Shown: positions 15,061-23,520, numbered from the stretch's first letter. The stretch is 27,122 nucleotides of DNA from JANOAR01 sp031411235 (GCA_031411235.1 JANOAR010000064.1:1-27122), one strand, 5' to 3'. The notes: generated by a model from the sequence alone, not told the origin. Translations and numbers: made by a program.

Positions 15061-17046
15061 CTACTCCTCGTCCTTGCCGCTGCTCGCCGCGAGCTGTGCC
15101 AGCACGCCTAAATCTTCCAGCGTGCTTGTGTCGCCTTTTACGGCTCCGCCAGCGACGACTTCCTTCAGCAAGCGACGCATGATTTTGCCACTGCGGGTCT
15201 TCGGCAGCATCGTGGTGAAACGAATATCATCGGGCTTGGCGATGGCTCCGATGACGTTGCCGACGTGGGCTTTCAGGGCTTTGGCCAAGGCAGCATCAGC
15301 GGTGTAGCCTTCCTTCACGGTGACGAAGGCGACCACGGCTTGGCCTTTGATTTCATCCGGGCGACCAACCACGGCGGCTTCGGCGACGGCTTCGTGGGAA
15401 ACAAGGGCGCTCTCGACTTCGGCAGTGCCAAGGCGATGGCCACTGACGTTGAGCACATCATCGAGACGACCCGTGATCCAGAAGTTGCCATCGACATCAC
15501 GGCGCGCGCCATCGCCCGCCAAGTAGATGCCATCGTAGGTGCCCCAGTAGGCAGACTTGTAACGCTCTTCGTCACCGAAGATGGTGCGCAGCATAGAGGG
15601 CCAGGGCTTGCGCACGACGAGCTTGCCGCCTTCATCGGGGCCGACTTCGTGGCCTTCTTCATCGAGGATCGCAGCGTCGATGCCAAAGAACGGCAGCGTG
15701 GCAGTGCCCGGTTTGCAAGGGGTCGCGCCGGGGAGTGGGCTGATCATGATCGCGCCCGTTTCGGTTTGCCAAAAGGTATCGACGATGGGGCAACGACTGC
15801 CGCCGATCATGCGGTGATACCACGTCCAAGCCTCGGGATTGATCGGCTCGCCGACGCTGCCGAGCAGGCGCAACGAGGAGAGATCATGCTTCGTCACCCA
15901 CTGGTCGCCCCATTTAATGAAGGCGCGAATCGCCGTCGGTGCGGTGTAGAGGATGGTTACTTTTAAGCGCTCGATGATGTCCCAGAAACGATCGGGTTCG
16001 GGCCAGTTGGGTGCGCCTTCGTACATCACCACCGTCGCGCCATTGGCCAGCGGGCCATAGACGATATAGCTGTGGCCCGTGACCCAGCCGACATCGGCGG
16101 TACACCAATAAATATCGTCGTCGCGCAGGTCGAAGACATACTTGCTAGTGATGTAGGTGCCCGCAAGGTAGCCGCCGCTGGTGTGCAGGATGCCCTTGGG
16201 TTTGCCCGTGGAGCCGCTGGTGTAGAGGATGTAGAGCGGATGCTCGGAGTCGAAGCCCTCGGCAGGACACACGGCATTGACGCGAGCGCACTCGCTATGC
16301 CACCAGAAGTCGCGGCCTTCTTGCATCTCGACGCCCGACTTGGTGCGCTCCAGCACGATCACACGCTCGACGCTGGGCGAGTCACGCAGTGCGGTATCGA
16401 CGTTGACCTTCAGTGGCACGACCGAGCCGCGACGATAACCGCCGTCGGCAGTGATGACGATCTTCGCTTGGCAATCGCTCAGACGGTCTTTGATCGACTC
16501 GCTGCTGAAGCCACCGAACACCACCGAATGCGTCGCGCCAATGCGTGCGCAAGCGAGCATGGCGATGGCGGCTTCGGGCACCATGGGCATGTAAATGAGG
16601 ACGCGGTCGGCGGGCTTGGTGCCGTGGGCTTTCAGCACGTTGGCGAACTTGCAGACTTCATAGTGGAGCTGCTGGTAGGTGAGCGTGCGCTGCTCGCCGG
16701 GCTCGCCTTCCCAGATGATCGCCGCTTTATTTTTGCGCCCGTTGGTGAGATGGCGATCCACGCAGTTCTCACTGACGTTGATCTTACCACCGACGAACCA
16801 TTTGGAAAAAGGTGCCTTCCATTCGCAAACGGTGTCCCACTTTTTTTGCCATGTCAGTTCACTGGCTTCGCGTGCCCAGAAGGTGTCGGGGCTGTTGATG
16901 CTCTCGTCGTAGAGCGTCTGGTATTCTGCCATGCTGCCGATGCGAGCCTTGGCTGAAAACTCAGCGCTGGGCTGGAAGACACGGTTTTCGACGAGGACGG
17001 ACTTAAAGTTGTTACCGCTCGGTGCGGCATCGGTGGGGGTGCTCAT
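15061..17046 (-). CDS. acs: Acetyl-CoA synthetase (AMP-forming)
   Basis: A 661-residue cytoplasmic enzyme that activates acetate to acetyl-CoA through acetyl-AMP. The N-terminal ACS domain is followed by the adenylate-forming core. The P-loop YTSGSTGKPKG is at 275-285; VDTFWQTETG and YLAGDGARRDVDGNFWITGRLDDVLNVSGHRLGT follow in order. The C-terminal PKTRSGKIMRR contains the catalytic lysine, Lys621, the site of acetylation control in characterised Acs proteins. Length and motifs fit acetyl- rather than propionyl-CoA synthetase. A promoter candidate and a terminator from the upstream gene lie before it, so it is probably transcribed alone. It converges on dnaJ. Confidence 0.96.
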   Translation of the reverse strand: MSTPTDAAPSGNNFKSVLVENRVFQPSAEFSAKARIGSMAEYQTLYDESINSPDTFWAREASELTWQKKWDTVCEWKAPFSKWFVGGKINVSENCVDRHLTNGRKNKAAIIWEGEPGEQRTLTYQQLHYEVCKFANVLKAHGTKPADRVLIYMPMVPEAAIAMLACARIGATHSVVFGGFSSESIKDRLSDCQAKIVITADGGYRRGSVVPLKVNVDTALRDSPSVERVIVLERTKSGVEMQEGRDFWWHSECARVNAVCPAEGFDSEHPLYILYTSGSTGKPKGILHTSGGYLAGTYITSKYVFDLRDDDIYWCTADVGWVTGHSYIVYGPLANGATVVMYEGAPNWPEPDRFWDIIERLKVTILYTAPTAIRAFIKWGDQWVTKHDLSSLRLLGSVGEPINPEAWTWYHRMIGGSRCPIVDTFWQTETGAIMISPLPGATPCKPGTATLPFFGIDAAILDEEGHEVGPDEGGKLVVRKPWPSMLRTIFGDEERYKSAYWGTYDGIYLAGDGARRDVDGNFWITGRLDDVLNVSGHRLGTAEVESALVSHEAVAEAAVVGRPDEIKGQAVVAFVTVKEGYTADAALAKALKAHVGNVIGAIAKPDDIRFTTMLPKTRSGKIMRRLLKEVVAGGAVKGDTSTLEDLGVLAQLAASSGKDEE

Positions 17047-17103
17047 GGCTGGGATCGGGCTTGTCTGGTTGGGTTGTAGAGAGAGGCTGAAAATGAGGCG
17101 CGG

Positions 17104-17133
17104 AGTCTAGGCCGAGATGCGAATCTCTGGCAA
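17104..17133 (-). promoter_or_regulatory. Candidate acs promoter with inverted repeat in the spacer
   Basis: Read on the minus strand: TTGCCA (17133-17128), an 18-base spacer, and TAGACT (17109-17104), about 58 bases before the acs ATG. The spacer contains the inverted repeat GAGAT-TCGC-ATCTC (17127-17114), placed where a repressor could block RNA polymerase. Confidence 0.45.
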
Positions 17134-17134
17134 T

Positions 17135-17168
17135 AAAAACGTGCTCACGGGACGTGATCATTTGCACG
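17135..17168 (-). terminator. Intrinsic terminator after the PVC-type dehydrogenase gene
   Basis: On the minus strand CGTGC (17168-17164) pairs with GCACG (17144-17140), and inside it TCACG pairs with CGTGA around a TCC loop, with a 6-base bulge on the 5' side. TTTTT (17139-17135) follows directly. It begins 25 bases after the dehydrogenase stop and separates it from acs. Confidence 0.6.
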
Positions 17169-17192
17169 ATGGGCTGCCAATGGAGTGACCTA

Positions 17193-20100
17193 TCACTCCA
17201 CCCGCATCGCCCACGCGAAGAGATCGCGCAGTTGTTCATCGGTCATGCCCGTGAACAGGCCGGGGGCCATCAGCGAGACCGGCGTGGCCTCCAGGCTCAC
17301 GATGTCGGCCTGCTTCACGGGCGTCACGTTGTTGGCGACATCGCGCAGAGAGATGCCCTTCGCATCCTGGCTAGCCATGATGCCGCTGAGGATTTGGCCG
17401 CTCTTCAGCTTCACCACGTAGTTGCCGAAGCCCTCGCGAATCTCGATACTAGGCGTGAGGATGGCGGTGAGCCAGAAGTCGATGCTGCCACGCTCATATC
17501 CCGTCAACTCAGGGCCGATGGCGTTGCCTTCGCCGAAGAGCTTGTGGCAAATTGCGCAGCGTTGCGCGAACAACAGCTTGCCCTTCGCCGCATCCCCTGC
17601 CCCGGCACGTAGCACATTTTTTATTCTCACGGCTTCTTTGAGCGTCTCTTCCGTCGGAGCCACGGCAAGCAGACCCGGCCAGTTTTTGTCGATGGCCGCA
17701 GTGATCTCGGGATCTTTGAAAACCGAGAGTTGGCGCACGATGTCAGGCGTGAAATGCTTCGTCGGCACATGCCACAGCGCGACCTCGGCGAGCAGCATCT
17801 TCGCCCACTCCTCGCGCCCCGCCATGAGTCGCAGGGCAGCCTCGCGCAAGAGCTTGTCGCTGGCCATGCGCTGCTCCCAGCCATCGAGCATGGCGCGGAT
17901 GATCTTGTGATCGCCAAACTTTGCCACGGCAGGCAGCAACGCACGCTTCAGCGCTTCATTGCTGCCTGCGCTGAAGATCGCAGTGATCGGCGCGATGGCA
18001 TCGGTCTTGCCCAGCTCGGCAAGGACGAGCGCGAGGGCTCCACGCTTGGCCACGGGCGCGGCTTTGTCTTTGACCATGGCCAAGGCTTTCTTCACCGCCT
18101 TGTCATCGCCCGAACGCATCGCCAGCGCGAGGTCGTCGCCGCCCTGCTTTTTCATGTAGTCGGCCAGGGCTTTGCTCAGCGACTCAGGCAGCGGTGGCAT
18201 CTCGGCCCCCTCGAAAGCCTCAGCGATGCCGCTGACGACGAGCGCACGGCTGTCGTCATCGGGGGCGAGGGAGAGGAGCTTGGCGCAGGATTGGAAGTTG
18301 AGTTCGCCCCCCGCGAGGGCGTAGCGCTTGGCGAGGTTTTTGATCCAGGTGGCTTTAGCGAGGGGCGTGGCCCAGAGGACTTTGTCTTCAAAGAGCGCGA
18401 GGGCTTGATCGCGGGATGACTCGGCTTTGGCTTCGAGTGCCCACCAAGTGAGCAAGGGCAGGCGATTTTCATTGGCAGGGGTGGAGGTGGTGATGGTCTC
18501 GATGTGGGTCTGGGCCAATGAGGCAAGCAAGGGTATGGCTGTGCTCGCTGGCAAACGCTTGGCCGTGGCAGCGAGCTGGTTGGTCACTTCGGGATGCGTT
18601 TCACGCTTGGCTAGCTCGGCGAGCGGCTGGCCGCTGGCTTGCCAGCGTGCTCCTTCATCGCCGATGACGCGCAAGGCCCAGCGGCGAACGAAGGGATCGC
18701 GGTGGGTTAGCAGCTCTGCGGCTAGCTCATCGGTGACGGCAGAGCGTAGGATGGGCGTCCCGCCTGTCCCAAGTGAGCCGGGCATCTTGCCCGGTTCTGC
18801 ATCCTTTGAATTTGATACTTTGCTATCGGGCAAGATGCCCCCTGCACCTGGGACGGGCGGGACGCCCATCCTACCTGCCTGCAATGCCGTCATTGCAAAC
18901 AAAGCATCCAGTGCGTGCGAGTTGTCCTGCTCCTTCACCATCGTGGTGAGCTGCGGCACAAGTTCCTTCAGCCCACGCCAGCCGATCTCATTCACCGCCT
19001 GTTTTCTAAACCACTCGTTGCTGCTACTCAGATAGCTCAGCAGCCGCTCGGGCGATTCGGTGTGCAGATCGAACTTTTCCAGCTTCGGAGCCCCGCTCGC
19101 AGGCCGCACGCGATAGATTCTGCCACTGCCTTTGTGCCAGTCATCGACCGGGCGCACATGGCTGAGGCGCGTGTCATACCAGTCGGCGATGTACATGCAG
19201 CCATCGGGGCCGGAGCAGCTATGCACAGGGCGAAACCAGCGGTCGGTGGTGGTCATCAAATTTTCCTCGTCCTTGGTTTTGAAGGTTGAGCCTGTGGCGA
19301 TCAATTCACTGACCCACACCACGTTCGCGAGCGCGTTGGGCGCGATGATGTGGCCTTCGTAGTTGCTGCCGAGCACGCCGCCTTCATAGACAGTGAAGGC
19401 CTGTGGAAAGCGCCGCTTGTCGCCTTCGCCAGCCATGTGCTCAAAGTAGCCGAAGGCATACGGATTGGTCAACGGGCCGTGTTTGCCCCAGTTTTTGATG
19501 CCGTACATGCCCTGGTCAAAATGCATCCCGCGCGTGCCACCGCCATTGGTGCCGGTGAAAACGCGGCCCTTGCTGTCGATGTCGAGCGAGAAGGGATTGC
19601 CGCCGCCCTCGCCATAGATTTCAAAGACCTTGGTGACCGGGTGGAAGCGCCAGACCATCTGGCCTTCCCACTTCACATTTTTCGTCGCGGCGCTGCTGAC
19701 GTTGCCCGTGGTGGTGCTGCCGTTCACGCCATAGATCCAGCCATCGGGGCCGAACTGGATGTTGTTGGCGACGCTGTGCGTGTCCTCAATGCCGAAGCCG
19801 CGCAGCTCGACGCTGGGGTCAGCATCGGGCACGTCGTCGTCGTTGGCATCGGGATAGAAGAGCAAGTATGGCGGGTTCATCACCCAGATGCCGCCCGCGC
19901 CTTTCACACATGAGGTCGCGATGTTCAGCCCGCTGAGCACGATCTTGGTCGAGTCGTACAAGCCATCGCCATCGGTGTCTTCATGCACGGTGATGATGTC
20001 GTCGCCCTTCACCCCGAGCGGCGGTGGCTGCGGCACTTTGTCAAACTTGGCGCGCAGGTGCTGGTCATACGCGACGACCTTCAGTCCAGCGGGAAATTGA

Positions 20101-20399
20101 TACTGGCGGTACTGCGTGACCCACAGCCGCCCACGCGAATCAAAGCTCTGATGCAGTGGCTGGCAGACCTCGGGCTCGTGCAGCACGAGATCCACGGCGA
20201 CGTCGCTGCGGGTGGTAAAGCTTTTCAACGCGTCAGCAGGCGACTTCATCGGCGTGTCGTCCGCGAGCGTGCCGCGCCCCGCGTAGGTTTCCATGATTTT
20301 TTTCACCGCTTCATTGCCCGCGACGGCGTCGGGCTTGACGTTGGATTCAGCGGCGATGCAGACGGTGCAAAGGAAGAGGGAGAAGGCGTTGCGGAGCAT
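17193..20399 (-). CDS. Secreted PVC-type dehydrogenase: beta-propeller, HEAT-like repeats and cytochrome c
   Basis: A 1068-residue exported protein with a signal peptide at about 1-18. Residues 45-440 form the glucose/sorbosone-dehydrogenase-like propeller (QPLHQSFDSRGRLWVTQYRQYQFP, DTDGDGLYDSTKIV, GPDGWIYGVNGS, SCSGPDGCMYIADWYDTRLSH, GSGRIYRV). Residues 450-930 are helical HEAT-like repeats (DPFVRRWALRVIGDEG). The C-terminus is a cytochrome c with heme motif CAICH at 948-952 and a possible axial Met in SLMAPGLF. Such proteins are hallmarks of Planctomycetota and Verrucomicrobiota and are thought to oxidise sugars or alcohols and pass electrons to cytochromes; the substrate is unknown. Residues 510-551 are an alien insert encoded by a 129-bp palindrome, between two helical repeats; the frame is kept. 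It is divergent from xylA. Confidence 0.92.
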   Translation of the reverse strand: MLRNAFSLFLCTVCIAAESNVKPDAVAGNEAVKKIMETYAGRGTLADDTPMKSPADALKSFTTRSDVAVDLVLHEPEVCQPLHQSFDSRGRLWVTQYRQYQFPAGLKVVAYDQHLRAKFDKVPQPPPLGVKGDDIITVHEDTDGDGLYDSTKIVLSGLNIATSCVKGAGGIWVMNPPYLLFYPDANDDDVPDADPSVELRGFGIEDTHSVANNIQFGPDGWIYGVNGSTTTGNVSSAATKNVKWEGQMVWRFHPVTKVFEIYGEGGGNPFSLDIDSKGRVFTGTNGGGTRGMHFDQGMYGIKNWGKHGPLTNPYAFGYFEHMAGEGDKRRFPQAFTVYEGGVLGSNYEGHIIAPNALANVVWVSELIATGSTFKTKDEENLMTTTDRWFRPVHSCSGPDGCMYIADWYDTRLSHVRPVDDWHKGSGRIYRVRPASGAPKLEKFDLHTESPERLLSYLSSSNEWFRKQAVNEIGWRGLKELVPQLTTMVKEQDNSHALDALFAMTALQAGRMGVPPVPGAGGILPDSKVSNSKDAEPGKMPGSLGTGGTPILRSAVTDELAAELLTHRDPFVRRWALRVIGDEGARWQASGQPLAELAKRETHPEVTNQLAATAKRLPASTAIPLLASLAQTHIETITTSTPANENRLPLLTWWALEAKAESSRDQALALFEDKVLWATPLAKATWIKNLAKRYALAGGELNFQSCAKLLSLAPDDDSRALVVSGIAEAFEGAEMPPLPESLSKALADYMKKQGGDDLALAMRSGDDKAVKKALAMVKDKAAPVAKRGALALVLAELGKTDAIAPITAIFSAGSNEALKRALLPAVAKFGDHKIIRAMLDGWEQRMASDKLLREAALRLMAGREEWAKMLLAEVALWHVPTKHFTPDIVRQLSVFKDPEITAAIDKNWPGLLAVAPTEETLKEAVRIKNVLRAGAGDAAKGKLLFAQRCAICHKLFGEGNAIGPELTGYERGSIDFWLTAILTPSIEIREGFGNYVVKLKSGQILSGIMASQDAKGISLRDVANNVTPVKQADIVSLEATPVSLMAPGLFTGMTDEQLRDLFAWAMRVE
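18746..18874. mobile_element. In-frame palindromic element inserted in the dehydrogenase gene
   Basis: A 129-bp nested inverted repeat. The outer arms, 18746-18770 and 18850-18874, are complementary at 24 of 25 positions (start GTAGGATGGGCGTCCCGCC). After 9-base spacers come perfect 14-base inner arms, GGGCATCTTGCCCG (18780-18793) and CGGGCAAGATGCCC (18827-18840), around a 33-base centre. The length is exactly 43 codons. Its product in the host gene reads RMGVPPVP...GILP...GKMP...GTGGTPIL; the opposite strand is also open and reads RMGVPPVP...GILP...GKMP...GTGGTPIL. No transposase and no clear target-site duplication are present. Confidence 0.88.
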
Positions 20400-20739
20400 G
20401 GTTCAAATAACCCCGCAGAGGTGCTGATCTTGCGTGGGGCGGTGCCTGGGCAGAGCGCTGGAATCCTTTCGTGCCCTCGGCCAATCTTGGCCCACTTGCT
20501 GCTTTAGTCCCCTCTGCCGCCGCAAGTCATCATGAGTTTGCTTCGGCGGTAGTGTGTGGTGTCAATTTCCAGGGCGACCTGGGAGCAACTTGTCGTATGC
20601 CGAACCGTGGTTGGTGGAGGCTGCGACATTAACAGTCCGGCGGGATTCTTGGTTGGGTCCCGCCGGGCTCATTTATCATAAATCCTGTCTGGAACGCGGG
20701 CTTGACGGCGCTTTGTCAAGCGTCTCCAATCCACGCCCC
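20400..20739. promoter_or_regulatory. 340-base divergent region and xylA leader with hairpins
   Basis: No gene is supported between the dehydrogenase and xylA. Four inverted repeats occur: GGCCA-ATCT-TGGCC (20479-20492); CCGCC-GCAA with TTGC and GGCGG (20517-20549, 3-base bulge); CCGGCGGGA with TCCCGCCGG (20637-20645/20658-20666, 9 bp, 12-base loop); and GCTTGAC with GTCAAGC (20700-20706/20715-20721), ending 18 bases before the xylA ATG. The last two may form in the xylA 5' leader. No strong -35/-10 pair was found. Confidence 0.5.
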
Positions 20740-22050
20740 ATGACAGAAGCATTCCCTGATATTCCAAAGATCGTTTTCGAGGGTCCCAAATCCAAAAACG
20801 CCCTCTCCTTCAAGCATTACAACGCCGACGAAGTCGTGGGCGGCAAAAAGATGCGTGACCACTTCCGCTTCAGCGTCGCCTACTGGCACGCCATGCGGAA
20901 CACCCTGTCCGACCCCTTCGGCGGCGGCACTGCCCAGCGCCCCTGGGACGATGGCACCGCCTCCATCGCCAACGCCCAGCACCGCGCCCGCGTGTGCTTT
21001 GAGTTCATGGAAAAACTCGGCGTGGACTTCTACTGCTTCCACGACCGCGACGTCGCCCCCGAGTGCGCCACACTCGCCGAGAGCAATGCCGCGCTCGATG
21101 CCGTAGCAGACGTGCTGGAGAGCGAACAAAAGCGCACGGGCAAAAAGCTCCTCTGGGGCACCGCCTGCCTTTTCGCCCATGCCCGCTACTGCCAAGGTGC
21201 CGCCACCAGCCCCAATGCTGGCGTCTTCGCCTATGCTGGTGCGCAGGTGAAAAAGGCCATCGAAGTAACCCATCGCCTCGGTGGCGAGGGCTACACCTTC
21301 TGGGGTGGTCGCGAGGGTTACTCCACCCTTTGGAACACCAACATCAAGCGCGAGGTCGACCATCTCGCGGCCTTCCTGCACATGGCCGTGGATCATGCCA
21401 AGGCTATCGGCTTCACAGGTCAGTTCTACATCGAACCCAAGCCGCGCGAGCCTTCCACGCACCAGTACGACAGCGACAGCGCCGCGTGCTTGAACTTCCT
21501 CCGCGAGCACGGCCTGAAGGATCACTTCAAGCTCAACCTCGAAACCAACCACGCCACCCTCGCCGGCCACTCGATGCGCCACGAAATGGAAGTCGCCATC
21601 GCCGCAGGTGCCCTCGGCTCCGTCGATGCCAACACGGGCGATGAACTCATCGGCTGGGATACCGACCAGTTCCCCACCAACATCTACCTGACCACGCAGA
21701 TGATGATCAGCCTCCTGAAAATGGGCGGCCTGACCACGGGTGGTCTCAATTTCGATGCCAAGGTGCGCCGCGAAAGCTTCGAGCCCGTCGATCTCTTCCA
21801 CGCCCACATCGGCGGCATGGACGCCTTCGCTCGCGGCCTCAAGATCGCCCACGCCATCATCGAAGACGGCCGTCTCGACGGTTTCATCAAGCAGCGTTAC
21901 AGCACCTTCGACAGCGGCATTGGCGCTCAAATCGAAAGCCGTAGCATCGGCTTCAAAGAACTAGAAGCCCATGTGCTGGCCAACGGCGAACCGAACCTCG
22001 GCAGCGGTCGCCAGGAATTCCTGGAAAACCTGATCAACGAGTTCATCTAG
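20740..22050 (+). CDS. xylA: Xylose isomerase
   Basis: A 436-residue cytoplasmic TIM-barrel enzyme that converts D-xylose to D-xylulose (and glucose to fructose in vitro), using two divalent metals. From the ATG at 20740, residue numbering matches the well-studied enterobacterial enzyme exactly: catalytic His101 and Asp104 in FHDRDVAPE, and metal ligands Glu232 (IEPKP), Glu268 and His271 (LETNHATLAGH), Asp296, Asp307, Asp309 and Asp339. FWGGREGY (187-194) and VAYWHAM are further signatures. That numbering supports this start, although the frame is open upstream. No xylulokinase, transporter or XylR gene is adjacent. Two leader hairpins upstream and a strong terminator downstream suggest a monocistronic unit. 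Confidence 0.98.
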   Translation: MTEAFPDIPKIVFEGPKSKNALSFKHYNADEVVGGKKMRDHFRFSVAYWHAMRNTLSDPFGGGTAQRPWDDGTASIANAQHRARVCFEFMEKLGVDFYCFHDRDVAPECATLAESNAALDAVADVLESEQKRTGKKLLWGTACLFAHARYCQGAATSPNAGVFAYAGAQVKKAIEVTHRLGGEGYTFWGGREGYSTLWNTNIKREVDHLAAFLHMAVDHAKAIGFTGQFYIEPKPREPSTHQYDSDSAACLNFLREHGLKDHFKLNLETNHATLAGHSMRHEMEVAIAAGALGSVDANTGDELIGWDTDQFPTNIYLTTQMMISLLKMGGLTTGGLNFDAKVRRESFEPVDLFHAHIGGMDAFARGLKIAHAIIEDGRLDGFIKQRYSTFDSGIGAQIESRSIGFKELEAHVLANGEPNLGSGRQEFLENLINEFI

Positions 22051-22078
22051 TCCGGTCAGTCGCAAACCCCGCGACAAC

Positions 22079-22119
22079 AAAAACGCCCAGAGCTGCGCGA
22101 GCGGCCCTGGGCGTTTTTT
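22079..22119. terminator. Bidirectional intrinsic terminator (xylA / Uma2)
   Basis: AAAAACGCCCAG (22079-22090) pairs with CTGGGCGTTTTT (22107-22118), a 12-bp stem with T-runs on both strands. It starts 29 bases after the xylA stop and faces the 3' end of the convergent Uma2 gene, so it can serve both. Confidence 0.9.
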
Positions 22120-22148
22120 GTATCGCTGTAATCTTTAGGCTATTGAGG

Positions 22149-22904
22149 TTAACCAGCGCTCTCTGAATCAATGCCCAGCGCACGCAGCTTTGCTTCCAGC
22201 GCGGCGACGCGTTGATTCGCTTTGTCAGCCTCATGGCGTGCCTTTGCGGCTTGCTTGTCTGCCGCTGCTGCTAGCTCCTGGCCAGTTTTGAGAATGTTCC
22301 CATCCGCATCGACCCAGCGCAGCCAGGAGGCCCTAGCACCCTCGAACTCACCCTGCCAGACTTTGAGCCCTATTCCCAATTCGTCGAAGCTCGTCTCCGC
22401 TTGCCGAGAAAAGCGGCCATGGGTGAGGCCAAAGGAGACCAGCATCTCCTTTTGGATTTCCAAGTAGGGATCAAACACCACGTACCACGTAACGCCCATG
22501 TGCTCATAGCTGCGCAACTTGGAGTCGAGTTCGTTGCCTTTTCGATTCGACACGATCTCGATTACGATCTCGGGAGGCTTGCCGCCGAAGTTCCAACTGA
22601 AGTAGGCTCTGTTCTCTTTTTTGGTGACGTTTTTGAGCGGTTCCACATGTGTCGTAACCAGCACATCGGGAACAATAGGCGGACGATTCAAAGCCACATA
22701 GACGCCTACATTGGCCATGGTGACGAAAGGGAAATCGGGGTGCCACGAAGCCGTCAGCGACTCCGTCAGCAATCGCATTTGTTTCTCGGAAAAAAGATTG
22801 TCCACAGGCGTGTCGTCCTCGGTTACAAAATTGGAGACATCGGGCCAAGGGATGTCCTCGTCCCAATCAACGTCGATGGGGGGGCTCTGGGGGCTGATAC
22901 TCAT
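22149..22904 (-). CDS. Uma2-family (DUF820) restriction-endonuclease-fold protein with C-terminal coiled coil
   Basis: A 251-residue protein. The core shows IVPDVLV (Asp80), then PPEIVIEIVSNRKGNELDSKLRSYEHMGVTWYVVFDP (111-146), the Uma2 pattern in which PD, an E-x-V strand (Glu116) and a following lysine form the PD-(D/E)XK nuclease site. Uma2 proteins are abundant in cyanobacteria and PVC bacteria, often as scattered solo genes, and their biological role is not established. Residues 205-245 (ELAAAADKQAAKARHEADKANQRVAALEAKLRALG) form a predicted coiled coil, which suggests oligomerisation. It has no toxin-antitoxin, methylase or transposase neighbour. It converges on xylA. Confidence 0.85.
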   Translation of the reverse strand: MSISPQSPPIDVDWDEDIPWPDVSNFVTEDDTPVDNLFSEKQMRLLTESLTASWHPDFPFVTMANVGVYVALNRPPIVPDVLVTTHVEPLKNVTKKENRAYFSWNFGGKPPEIVIEIVSNRKGNELDSKLRSYEHMGVTWYVVFDPYLEIQKEMLVSFGLTHGRFSRQAETSFDELGIGLKVWQGEFEGARASWLRWVDADGNILKTGQELAAAADKQAAKARHEADKANQRVAALEAKLRALGIDSESAG

Positions 22905-23048
22905 GAGAGGAGGCTAAACTTAGGCCGAGAAAGCGGCAAGCTCTGAATCAGGCTCTCGCGCTTTTGTCTTGCCATGCTGGGAGCCATCGAAACAATGCCA
23001 CGCGCTGGCATTCACGCTGGCATCAACAACCCAACCCATACATCCATC

Positions 23049-23492
23049 ATGAGCAAAATTGTCCCCCTCATCAGCTCCGCCGTCGCTGGCCCGCTAGGCA
23101 TCATCCACCTGCCTCGTCTGTGGCTGAAGGCTTCCCTCGAAGCCACTGGCAAACTTCATCCCGACTACCCCGGCTGCGGCAAGGGCTACGACCAGATGGT
23201 GCTCGACGCCATCGGCATCGACCGCGAGCAGTTCCTCAGCTTCATCAAGTCGGCACGCCCCAGCTATGCCCAACTCGAAGCCTGGGTAGAAGCTTACCCC
23301 GGTGCCCGCCTCGACAAGGCCAGCATCTACAAAAACAATGCCGCTATCTGCGGCTACATCCACGGCGACGACACCCGCAAAGGTATCCTCTCCGCCGCTG
23401 GCTTGGCCGACGACGGCAGTGTGAACCCTGGTGCTGTGGATCTGAACAACCTCGACGACTGGACCAGCTTCTGGAGCGAAGAGCTGAAGTAA
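23049..23492 (+). CDS. DUF5069-family protein
   Basis: A 147-residue soluble protein of a small family known mainly from Verrucomicrobiota and Planctomycetota, with no established function. Features are LHPDYPGCGKGYDQMVLDAIGID, REQFLSFIKSARPSYAQLEAWV and a tail rich in LNNLDDWTSFW. The absence of a signal peptide or membrane segment points to the cytoplasm. The frame is open 75 bases upstream, but the ATG at 23049 starts the conserved part. Like its neighbours it lacks a ribosome binding site (CATCCATC precedes ATG). It is convergent with rpsT, and the two share a terminator region. Confidence 0.8.
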   Translation: MSKIVPLISSAVAGPLGIIHLPRLWLKASLEATGKLHPDYPGCGKGYDQMVLDAIGIDREQFLSFIKSARPSYAQLEAWVEAYPGARLDKASIYKNNAAICGYIHGDDTRKGILSAAGLADDGSVNPGAVDLNNLDDWTSFWSEELK

Positions 23493-23502
23493 TCGGGAGC
23501 CA

Positions 23503-23520
23503 TAGCCTTCTGCAAGGCTA
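23503..23520 (+). other. Short perfect hairpin after the DUF5069 gene
   Basis: TAGCCTT-CTGC-AAGGCTA is a perfect 7-bp stem with a 4-base loop, 11 bases after the stop codon. It has no T-run and may stabilise or terminate the transcript. Its AGCCTT sequence recurs in the adjacent rpsT terminator. Confidence 0.45.

Noticed and set aside
20716..21930. 404-residue minus-strand frame opposite xylA
   Set aside because: XylA has every catalytic and metal residue; the antisense frame has no recognisable features.
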